DNA of 64,000 nucleotides, from NCBI GenBank assembly GCA_949318235.1, contig OX439132.1, forward strand, positions 24,885,102 through 24,949,101, written 5' to 3'. Made by a program: the position numbers and the translations under genes. How positions within the stretch are numbered: the stretch's first letter is position 1; the number at the start of each line of letters is the position of its first letter. Source of the stretch: Ecdyonurus torrentis (lineage: Eukaryota > Arthropoda > Insecta > Ephemeroptera > Heptageniidae). The notes under the pieces were generated by a model that was given only the letters and a program-made list of their open reading frames with translations, was not told where the DNA came from and searched no databases. Below, one piece after another: positions 38,115 to 49,300 of the stretch.

Positions 38115-39500
38115 AATTCTTTAATTTCAGAAAACTTCTGCAGCTACAACGGAGAAATTTAAATGACGCTCACTAGATAAAATTTAACATGTTTTTTAAG
38201 CTAAAAACAATAATACAAAAAGTTGGCAAACATTTTACACCGTCTAGAAGCATTTATTGTTACAATGACAATAGTTTGAACTTGGGCAAAGCGGAACTAA
38301 TATTAATAACAACATTTTGAATGTTACAAAGAAGTTTTAATGATCGTATGCATATTTTTTAATGACCATGCCTATTTTTAGGCAACACCTTTATCATTCA
38401 ATGTTATTAATTAATATTATGTATTTGTTTCATTTTATTTTTTAAAGCAAAGAATACTGTGTTTAAAAATCTTTTTATAATGACTTGTAGTTTATTTATT
38501 TTGTCATGACTTTTATTCATTGTCAGAGGACCTTGTCTGGTGTTTGAATAAAGAAATAATTTGAATATAATATTATAAAGTTAATTGAAGTTTTAATTAA
38601 ATTAATTAACACTGGTTACATATAAAATGATAAAAAAGGAGTTGCTACTTTTTAGATTTTATTAGCATTAAAATAATACTAGGAATAATTAAATAATAAT
38701 GATAAATTTCAATATCTCTATTTCCAGTCCCATACAAATAATAATAATAAAATTATTCGGTATTATTATGACTTTTTTATTAGCTTTAACGATTAAATTA
38801 ACATTTTTATTTATATTTTTTATTTTATTTTATACACAATTAAATTTACTTCGATAAAAGTCTTAAATTTTATTGTTACGATGCTATAAAATGATTAAAT
38901 AAATAAAACAAATTCGTTAAAGCATATTATGTTGAAAAGTATGAAGATACGCATAAAACTTACATATTAAGATTAAATTTAACATAACTAACTAACAAAT
39001 TAAGAATACCTGAGGCTACAAAGAGAAAATAATAAGCTTGATTAGCAGTGCGTGAAATCATTGAAATTTGTATAATGAATGCGTATAATACGTAAAAACG
39101 CAGCAGTATTTATTTATCTTAACCTTCGCAACTTGTTTGACATTTAAACCCCTGGGCTTTGAAGTAGAATTTTTCTTTATGTATTGTATATTTTAAAAAA
39201 GCTTTTGTCTGAGATTTATACTTGTTTTTCTCTTCATCTAGATATTAATTAACATAATGTTAAACAAATAATGTCCTTGAAGAAGTAAAAATGATATAAT
39301 TTGAAGATAATTTCACTATATTTCTTGTATTTTTATTTTTTATTTTTTTTTTCTACTTTCTCTAAATGTTAAAAAAACCGTGAAAGAAATTTGATGTTAC
39401 ACATTTTTAACTTTCGTAACTGCTAAAAAATATTAGCAAAACATGAGAAGATCTAGAAATAGATAAATCTAAGTTACTGTGTCTATGTGTATATATACAT
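38115..39500. other. AT-rich intergenic DNA, nothing recognised
   Basis: No supportable gene, element or array. Composition is strongly A/T with short homopolymers. Confidence 0.5.
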
Positions 39501-39952
39501 GTATTTACACTATACATGTACACTTTACAAATTTCAAGGCGGATGAACGATCTATACACTTTACAGATTTATAGTGCCGTGAAGCTTCTACACGTTTCAA
39601 ATTTACGTTGCTTTGAAGCATCTACAGTTTACAAATAAATTAAAAGTATTATATGAACAATTCGGAGCTATTTTAATCTATTTATTTGATATTATCTTAC
39701 ATATACGTCTGTTTTATTAGTATTTTCTTAAAAAATGTTTTTTATTTCTATTATACAGCACCAAAACTTTTAAATAGTTAAAAAATATTAATTTAAATGT
39801 ACATACATTTTTTTGCACTTTTTTTATTCTTTTGAACTTAAAAATTTAATTATTATATGAGTTTAATATAAATATAAACACAAGTCACTATTAAAAATTA
39901 AAAAATGAACTCTGTTAATAAAATTCCGAACAATTCACTCTTTCGTTCACTA

Positions 39953-40230
39953 TTTGTATTTGCATTTTACTATTTCTTGTGTTATGACAATGTTTAATTT
40001 CATGATTAGTAAAAAATGGGAGGTTTAATTTGACTTTCATGGCACATTCAAGTATATAAACACAGGGAACAGTTAAAACAGTTAATTGTACAAAATATTA
40101 ACTGTTTTAACTGTTCCCTGTGTTTATATACTTGAATGTGCCATGAAAGTCAAATTAAACCTCCCATTTTTTACTAATCATGAAATTAAACATTGTCATA
40201 ACACAAGAAATAGTAAAATGCAAATACAAA
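39953..40230. repeat. Perfect 134-bp palindrome at the 5' end of the LINE fragment
   Basis: Arms 39953-40086 and 40097-40230 are exact reverse complements, separated by a 10-base spacer (TGTACAAAAT). The right arm is coding sequence of the LINE reverse-transcriptase C-terminus, and the left arm is an inverted copy of the same segment. The exact match implies a recent event or an assembly or library artefact. Confidence 0.95.
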
Positions 40231-40625
40231 ATATTTATAAAAGAACTGAGATGTATAATAGAGGTCCCTTTTGTGGTTGTTTGAAAATATATAACAGTTT
40301 GCCTTTAGAATTAAAAAAACAAAACGACCCAACTAGTTTTAAAAAAGCGCTTAAAATCTTACTATTAAATAAACAATATTACTCAGTGGATGAATATTTA
40401 CAGGACCAACTCTAATATTTTTTGTATCTAATATTTTCTTTAATATGTTGTGTAATGTTTGAATGTGTTTTATTGACAATCATTTCTAATTGTGTTTATA
40501 TATATGTATATATAATGTACAATAACCTAAGCGGATACACTTTTGTGTATTTTGATTGTAGGATGAAAGAAATGAATAAATATATTTTGAATTTTGAATT
40601 TTGAATTTTGAATTTTGAAAAAATT
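40086..40625 (+). mobile_element. 3' end of a non-LTR retrotransposon (LINE)
   Basis: The frame 40086-40415 encodes the C-terminal tail usual for LINE reverse transcriptases: a CHNTRN motif, then GPFCGCLKIYNSLPLELK, then FKKALKILLLNKQYYSVDEY near the stop. A short 3' UTR follows and ends in a (TTTTGAA)-like tandem tail (about 40588-40620), a feature of several LINE clades. The element is 5'-truncated to about 0.5 kb: endonuclease and RT catalytic domains are absent. Insertion is in the plus direction. Clade not assigned. Confidence 0.85.
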
Positions 40626-41760
40626 TTGAACTATATGAATGCGTAGAATATAACCGAATAAAATAAATTGAGTTTATATAAATGTTTTGTAAAAACAAGA
40701 TAATAATAAATAAGCTGTTTATTACTCATTGTAGACTTTGAACATTACGTAATATTGTATATGTTGTACTGTGAACCCTTACTTTATGGGCAATCCTGCC
40801 GGTTTCCTGTTTATCAATAGATGTTATCAATTCACCTATGCTCAGTTTGACTATTGAGAGTGAGTGGAGTGGTCGTGAATTATTTTGTGGCTTAATACAA
40901 TATATTGAAATAAATATTGATTTTTGCAGTGTTTAATTTGCATGTTCCTAACTCAGCATTATCTATATATTATAAAATTTATAGATAAATTTGAAGTGAA
41001 TTCCTAAAACTTTTTTTTGTGATTATTTTTAACAATTTTACTAAAAAAACTACCTATAATATCTACTCAAAATAATTCTACGAAGTTATATTTAAAACGT
41101 AAGTAATTTTTTAACCAATTATTAAAGCATAAACTTATTTCAACAAATAATAAGCAAGGGTTAGTTCAGAATAAGTAAGTCATAATATAAAAAGCATACA
41201 GTTATACTGTACAAAACGTAATAATTTTTATTGCAAAAAAATTAGTAATATAAATTAATGAAGCAACGCATATCACAAAGCAGCTTATACATTAACTTAA
41301 GAAGATATTACATAAAAATTAAACATTATAAAGAAAATTAACGTATTAAAAATATCATCTAAAATCGTAATTTATATAAATATTTAATAAAGAACGTATA
41401 TTATCATCAAATATTAAAAAAAAAATCAGCAAAACATAGGATCTTTCACAGCCAAAAAAAAAAAAAAAAAAGTTACATTATAATATTAAAATTATAGCAG
41501 TTTAAATAATACCGTGTCATAATAAACATAATTTAACAAAAATATCATAATAATATTAAGTTTAAAAAAGTGGGCAAACTTAGATGTAGATAGTTCAAAT
41601 GTAGATACTTCAAAGCAACGTAAATTTGAAACGTGTAGAAGCTTCACGGCACTATAAATCTGTAAAGTGTAGATCGTTCATCCGCCTTGAAATTTGTAAA
41701 GTGTACAAGCTTCACTCACGGCAAATTTGTAAAGTGTATTTCGTTCATCTTGACGCGAAA

Positions 41761-41800
<40 letters not shown>

Positions 41801-42002
41801 AGTGGTATAATATTCAGTGTATATAATTATAAAGGAATCAAACTCCTCTATTATAAAGCAATCTGTTATGTTAAGAAATAAAATTTGAAAAATATGAAAA
41901 AGCAAAATAAAATAATTGGGTTAAGTGTATTTTATAATAGTGAGCCAGATATTTGTCAGGCTTAACCCTCGACCTTGCAATAGTTACAATGTTTATATTG
42001 AA

Positions 42003-42005
<3 letters not shown>

Positions 42006-42090
<85 letters not shown>
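42006..42090. repeat. (TA)n microsatellite
   Basis: About 42 TA units adjoining the left end of the 42098-43189 element, possibly the insertion target. Confidence 0.95.
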
Positions 42091-42093
<3 letters not shown>

Positions 42094-42097
42094 TATA

Positions 42098-43189
42098 TAT
42101 CGAGGTTGTCGCGAAAAAAATGTGTAACTCGTATTTTGTCAGGCGAAGCAAAATGTGTAAGTCGTTTTTTGTCACGCTAAGCAAAATGTGTAACTCGTAT
42201 TTTGTCACGCGTAGCAAAATGTCTATCTCGTTTTTTATCACGCGAAGCAAAATGTGTAACTCCACTTTTTGACAAAAATGATTTTTTTAATGTTTTGACT
42301 TCTTTGAATTATGTACTTCCTTGAGTTCATTTTTTATTGTTTGAATCGATTTATTTATTAAGTTATTGTTTATTTCTTATCGCTTCTCTTGGTCAATCTT
42401 ACAACGCATTTTTAGTTATAAATTTAATCGCTAGGTGGCACTTTTTTTATTTAAAAAATAATAGTTTTAAAAGAGAAGTACCAATGTTAAAGAGTTTCAA
42501 AACTTATAACTAACTAATTTTATTGCCCTAATAATTTCAAATTGTTTACTTATGAGCTGTATTCTATGTTTCTAAAATTATTAATTATTGAAAACAACGA
42601 GCCTGTATTTTCAATAATGACGTAATACATTTTTAAGAATTATGTAACCATAATTTTATTTTAGTTGTTTCTTTGTACAGTTGGTGTGCAAATTTTTCGT
42701 AAAACACGTGGGCATGTTAGTGTGGATATGATTACGTAAAATTAAGAACAATGATAAGAATAAGCCTATTTTCATTTAAATTTATGAAATTAAAATTATT
42801 ATTTATATAAATAATGCACTTTTTAGCTTACCTAGTATAAAGTTTTAATAAAAGAAAAGCAATATTACTCATAAATCATGCATTTTGTTTGCTATAATAA
42901 TATCTTGTAAAAATTTTGTTTGAAAAATTAATTAAGCATAAAAAATTAGGTTATTTAATATTTAAAACAATATAATATATAATATTTTTTTACAAACGCT
43001 TCTCCTGTAAAATTTCTTATTTACGACTTACACATTTTGCTACGCGTGACAAAAAACGACTTACACATTTTACTACGCGTGACAAAATACGAGATACACA
43101 TTTTGCTTAGCGTGACAAAAAACGACTTACACATTTTACTTCACCTGACAAAATACGAGTTACACATTTTTTTCGCAACATTATCGATA
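42098..43189. mobile_element. 1.09-kb foldback-like transposon with 33-bp tandem subunits in both arms
   Basis: The left arm (42098-42275) and right arm (about 43025-43189) are inverted copies. Outer ends read TATCGA..GTTGTCGCGAAAAAAATG and, inverted, TATCGATAATGTTGCGAAAAAAATG. Each arm is about five tandem 33-base units beginning AAAATGTGTAA(C/G)TCGT and continuing (A/T)TTTTGTCACGC. The units alternate between the TCGTATTTTG and TCGTTTTTTG forms. Because 33 is divisible by three, an artificial 11-residue-repeat reading frame runs through it. The centre (42276-43024) is AT-rich and non-coding. The architecture resembles foldback/Galileo elements. Confidence 0.82.
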
Positions 43190-44487
43190 TATATTATGGA
43201 ATGCATCGTATAGGCATAATATTATACTATTATGTACTGCTGCAGTATATTAGTTATCTTATAATATTTGATATTCTTAAAAATACATGATTATTTATTT
43301 ATTTAGTAATAATATATAATACCGCAAATATATTGGCGTCATCTCTCTCTCTCTCTTTCTTTCTTTCTCTCTCATCTCTCGCTATTTCACGGTCAAATAA
43401 AGACAAAACAAAGAATTTAGAAAAATCTGTCATGTGGGAAATACTAAGAATTGATATGAAAATTGCCATTGTGCAAATGTCAGCTCGTAGCTATTGCATT
43501 ACGTACAATTTGCATAGTCATTTGATTATTATTATTAATTTTTTTTTTACCAACAAACATCAAAGTTTAATACACTCTGTTCAATAGGAAGTTATCCGTT
43601 TCTTACTCCTTTAACTTCTGTTGGTAGGTGTTGCTAAGTTAAATTTTAATAAACTATACTTGATTAAAAACGATTACTTAATTTAATTTACTATTTTTTA
43701 GGTATTTGGTTGTGACTTATCTAAAAGATGAAATTAGGTAATTTTGTTTGTCACGAAGATTACATTAATTTTCAACAAAAGTTGTTTGTAAATTTTAACA
43801 CTTTAGCTTTAGATCCTAGAAGACAGAGTGCATGTATTGTGCATATGTAATAAAATATTATATTTATATTTGTAATAATGCTACTTATTAGATTCATCAG
43901 AAACTTTGAAATATTAAAACATACAAAGAAATGGAATTAAAAAAAAAAAAAAAAAAAAAGTAAGAGAAAGGCTATCAATATACGTTTTTGATATTAAAAT
44001 TATATTTAACTTAAAATTTATAGAATAATATAACATTTCAACTAGTAATATTAAATTATTTATTTTTAAACTAAATATTGTCACAATAATAAGACAGTTG
44101 CATTATACTGTATATAAGCTAAACTCACAGACTTACTGAGTACTATATTGACCATTGACTCAATAGTGTTATACTTATATATGGGTAGTAAACCACGTAT
44201 CACCGTAAAGGCACCAGCAACCCTATATCAGTTACTTATTATATTATTATTATTTTGCCTTTTTTTCAAGCTTGTAAACAATTTTTTAAATCAATATTTT
44301 CAATGCATCACTATGCATACTTGCTGTGAGCACAATACCAAATCCATAATATAACTGACTAAAATTAAATGCATCTTCTACTTTTTTTACGGTACATACT
44401 GTACAACTAAATAAATAAATAACATCTTTATCGCAAAGTAAGATAGGCAAAAGGTGCAGTCAGGGCAACAACCCCTATCTCTGAATT
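43190..44487. other. AT-rich intergenic DNA with short (CT)n
   Basis: A CT/CTTT-rich stretch lies at about 43341-43380. No gene recognised; the plus-strand frame 43333-43587 begins in the CT repeat and shows no domain. Confidence 0.5.
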
Positions 44488-44778
44488 AATAGGGTGGTTT
44501 CATTCATGTTAAAGTCGACGTCATAAGTGAGTATACTAAATAACATTGGCCAGTATAGGAAAATAGCACATTTTGCCAGTTTAAAAATACTTCGCAATTT
44601 TTTTTGAGAGCATTGATGCTGTTAACAGGATGAATTAGTACCTCAACTATGCAAGAAAAATAATAATGACCAGAAAATAGCCAAAAACTATGTTTGTCCT
44701 ATGCTGAGCAATGTTATTTATTGCTCAAGAAGAGCATCGAAAAGCTTTCAGAATGACGTCATGCGTACGCACCCTATA
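44488..44778 (-). mobile_element. MITE-A copy (about 290 bp)
   Basis: It starts TAATAGGGTGG, has TTCATGTTAAAGTCGACG and ends GCGTACGCACCCTATA. It lies in the same orientation as 33861-34168 and is more diverged than that copy. Confidence 0.85.
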
Positions 44779-44779
44779 C

Positions 44780-46383
44780 ATTCAAGACAGCATAATGTGC
44801 TGTCTTTTAAATAAAAGATTAAATTCTTTTTTTTTCAAATATTTATAGTACATCAAATGACATTTTTATGAGAATACTTTTTAGGATTTTATATGAGATT
44901 TTTATTTATTTTTTTTATTTTTTTTTTCTTTTAGACTTGGTTGAGGATATAGAAAATAAATAAATATTCACGGTATAAGTATTACATATATTTATTGACA
45001 GATTTACAATTAATATAAAACACATACATATAATATAATAACCTCAAATTGAGTTTAAATATTATTTACTTTTATTACATCGTCACTTTGTCACTCACAC
45101 AACTTTATTTCTATATAATAAGTTCGTACTAAGAAAAATTGCTTTATTATTTCATTTTGAACTAAACTAAATTATTTGTATCTTATAAGATCTATACATT
45201 ACATAAATTATTATATTTCATTTTTATATAATCATAGGAAAAAAAACAAACAAAAAAACAATGTAACTAAATGGCACGTGCCCTCTAAATTATAATATAA
45301 AACTTTTTGCAAATCATTCACCATAACATTAAGTAAAAAATACTACTAAAAAGATCATGAATTAAACCTCAAAAGTATTAAGGATTTATCTCAATTTGTC
45401 TAAAAAAAAAAGAAAAATATTTTGAAAATCACTTTTGCTTACATCTACTTTTTTTTTTTTCCAAAATAAAATTTTAAACATAACTTCTTTGTAGTACCCA
45501 TACATTTCTCACAATAAATTTTTAACAATTTTTTATTTTGCTAATAAATTAGAAATAATGGTAATCAAATGGTTAAAATAACACGTATTTTTCTCAAAAC
45601 AATATGTTATAATACAGTATTATAACAATAAGTAATCGATAGAACATAAAAATATCTATAACATCAGAAAGATTGAATGAAAGTTCTGCAACCACAATTT
45701 AAAAAAAAAAATAGAAAATAAATGTAATGCTATAATAAATCAAAATTTCATCCTAATCATCTGTGATCACAATATAGGAAATTGAACATTGTGCTAACTG
45801 CAGCTAGTATATTTGCTTAAATTATATTAGTATATATATATATAAACAAAATCTTTTCGAAGAGTTTTTAAGATATTTCGATTTTTCCAGGACTGACGCT
45901 ATAGTCCTTAAGCGTTATATTTTTCATTCTATAATAAATTCTGAATGACTCGTCAATTTTTCGTATATATATTTATTTGCAACGTCATAATATTTACTCG
46001 AGCATTATTTACTCATTTATTTTTCTCTATGAAATATACATAAGTGTTGTATTATATTTACTATTTTCTATTCCCTGATGATAGTAAATTGTATTTTATT
46101 TAGTTATTATTTTTTTAATGCATTATTTTTCGTTACTTTGTATTTACGTCTTCATTAATGCATGCAAGGAAATGCAATAGTATCGTATAGATTCTATTTA
46201 TCATGTAATTTAATAAAACAGAGCAAAAACATCAGTATACTTAAATACCATAAATAATATTTGTATACTTCATTTAAATTCACTATTTTATGAATCAATC
46301 TTTCTCAGTTTTAAAAGTATTTATCGTATAGTTCTTAATTGAATCACATGTTTTGACGTAAGTATACTAGTATTATATAACTT
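44780..46383. other. AT-rich DNA downstream of P450-B
   Basis: This is the 3' flank of the minus-strand P450-B. No gene or clear repeat was recognised. No AATAAA lies close after the P450-B stop; the nearest plausible signals on the minus strand are ATTAAA-like variants more than 150 bases away. Confidence 0.45.
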
Positions 46384-49300
46384 TTAGCGCGCAGTTATAA
46401 CTCCTGAGAAAGGTCCCGGGGCAAGAGTGAGTCCATCCACGTGATTATATCCTGGTGCCTCTTGTCCTGGTGCCAAACTAAAGGTAAAGTTCTGTAGAAG
46501 TGACGTGAAGAATAGGAAAATACTATTTCTTGCTAAAACTTCACCCAAGCATCGGTGTTTACCTACACAAATAATATATTATGTAAATTAATGTAAAAAT
46601 AGCGGAAGTTATAAAATGACGTAATAACAAATGTTATGAGGGAAACTGCACTTTTATACAAAGAATCTGTGCGAGTAAATTTTTATTTTTAATAATTTGA
46701 TGTGCACGGGCAAAAATAAATACGTAATAATTATGCTATAACAATTATGCTATAATTATGCTATTGAACAATTTGTTCAATATAGCATAATGTACTATAA
46801 TGAATGATAGCTAGCCTAGCATAAATATTATGTTGGACAGCATAATTATTTATATGGTTCTAATTGAGCATTACTTATGCCATAATGACAAAAATACAAC
46901 ATAAATTACGTAATTTATTTTTTCCGTGTTTTATCATATAAATTGTTTCAAATTTTGATGGTTTGAGATTTGGACTGCATGCGAAAAACAAATGATAATA
47001 CTAACCACTTCCAAAAGGCATAAACCAATCATCACTGACAACCTTCTCTCCTGTGGAATCCAGGAATCTCTCAGGTCTAAAATTCTCAGGGTCACCCCAA
47101 TGACCACGGTCCATATGTACGCTGTATACGCTAAGGAACAAAATTGTGTTCTGAGGAGAAAAATCAGATTATGTTAGTTTTGATTGTATTTGTGTTTTAA
47201 TTGATTTGAGTAAATATAAATAACTTACTCTTGGTACTTGATAGCCCAGAATGTCGCAATCTTTAAGAGTTCTGTGAGGTACAGGCAGAGGAACAGATGT
47301 GTTGATACGTTGAACTTCCATGATTACTGCTTCCGTATAAGGCATTCTGAAATTTAATAATTTTTCTAAATTTAATCAGGTGAAATCGCTTTACAAACAA
47401 ACAAAACGAAGCGAAACGAAAGGAATTGAAAACATTTTTCATCAAAGCCAATGAATTTTTAATAAACAAATAATCGTCTTTAGTTAAAAAAAATATATAA
47501 ATAAATTCACATTTTTAAGTGATAGGCTTCGGCTTGACTACATGTGTAACCCATTGTTACACCTAATTCAAAAGGTGCATTCAGATATTTATTATTATTT
47601 GCTATAACGTTGCGCAGTAAACTATTTATTCCCATTTAAAACAAGGCTATTTGTTACGCAAAGTTACGGCAAATAAATAAATATGCGAATGCAACTTAAT
47701 AGTATTGTTAAATAAGAATATAGCCAATTAATGCAAATCATGATAAATGCATAATAAATAATGCCATATGGATAGATAGGATTTTAAAATATATTCTCCT
47801 ACATGATGATGCAATTTATAGTACGGATATAATATTATTTTGAAATCATGCTAGTTATATATAAACCCAGAAGAAGATGTGATACCTCATTTTTATTCTT
47901 CGTGTGTGTGTGTTTAAAAGAAAAAGGTACATAGAATTTTAAACACAACATAACCATAAATACGTGTAAATATCAATATTACGTAAACTTCTATTTTTGT
48001 GAGACATTCATAATAATATGTAAAAGAATTGTCATGATTTATAAACTATAACTAGCTATATCTCCAAAGTAAACCTTGATTATAAATATTTATTTATTCA
48101 ATTATGAGTATTGTTAAAATTACACTCCTATGATGATGATTTGCTTGATCATTGAAAACATCGATAAAATTGAAAAATAAAATTTTAAATTTACACAACA
48201 ATTTAAATTTTTTTGGGGGGGGGGGGGAATAATAACTATAAAATATTTGCATATCACATCAAACTAAATCTGTTTTAGAAAGCTGTTACGTATTCACTGA
48301 TTACACAATAAAGATGATAAATAAAATTGTTATACTTTCCAAATTAATATATTAATTGTAATTGTACTTAACATAATAATAAGTAACACTAATACTGTAT
48401 ATTATATTGTTTAATACTTTCTCTATATACGTATATTTACATCCTACGCATACACATTCGCATTTCCACGAAAATAGATAAAGTTACATTGTGTTAACCG
48501 CAATTATCTTGTAAAAGTTTACCTTTATTTCCTGCTTTTGGTTACAAATATAGAAAATTATTTCGGCCTTTTTATAAAGAAAAAAAAAGTGAGAAGCATA
48601 GTGAGACGAGTGCCTAGAGTGACGCGTAATCATTTTATTGATGTCCTAGTTCTAAATTTTGTCGTAATTATCTAATAATTTCTTTTTTTACTATTTCTAA
48701 TATATAATATTTCTATTAAATAAGACTTATGTTAATATAAGAAATAAAATGCCTATTTTATTATAAAATTTGATTTTAATACGTGTTATAAATTTTAATT
48801 GCAAAAATTATTTATTAATAATCAAATTGATTACAAAATATTATTATTATTATTATTTCAAATTTATTATCATTTCATAATTTTATAGAATATTAAATAG
48901 AAATACACAATATGAATATGTTATTCAAAATACAAAAGATTTAATATTACGAATAAAGTAGCAACGGATTATCTCGATCTTAAGCAGACAAAAAAAAAAT
49001 AGTGTACGTATTAACGTTTGCAACTGAGAAAAAATATACTACATTTTATTATAATAGATGCAAATGGTAAAATAATCACATTCCATGGAGAAAAAAAAAG
49101 CTTCTTGTAATAAACATTTTTTAATTGTTTTAACGCATTTATAATGATTTTTCCATAAGAAATGCATTAAGAATGTTTAAATTTATTTTATATAGTTCGT
49201 TCATTACAAGTGGTCATTACAATATACTTTGATTATTTGTACTGAGTGTACCGCCAATGTATTGGGCGCAAGCCTGTTTTTGGTTGACAAATAAATAAAT

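Larger units (their letters stand above)
39519..41705. mobile_element. About 2.2-kb inverted-repeat structure enclosing a LINE fragment
   Basis: The arm 39519-39630 is the reverse complement of about 41601-41705 with only a 2-base indel and one or two substitutions. Each arm contains repeated units of the form GTAAAGTGTANNNNNTTCA (about 35 bases), which continue outward past 41705. Inside lie the LINE 3' end and its palindrome (39953-40620). This could be a foldback-type element that received a LINE insertion. Outer termini are not defined. Confidence 0.6.

Noticed and set aside
41925..42272. Plus-strand open frame with 11-residue repeats (MCNSYFVTRSK type)
   Set aside because: The 33-bp transposon arm unit is a multiple of three, so the repeat stays open by arithmetic. 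The frame starts in a (TA)n tract.
23000..46000. A further complete P450 gene in the gap between P450-A and P450-B
   Set aside because: No haem-loop, ExxR or PERF coding segment was seen on either strand in this interval.
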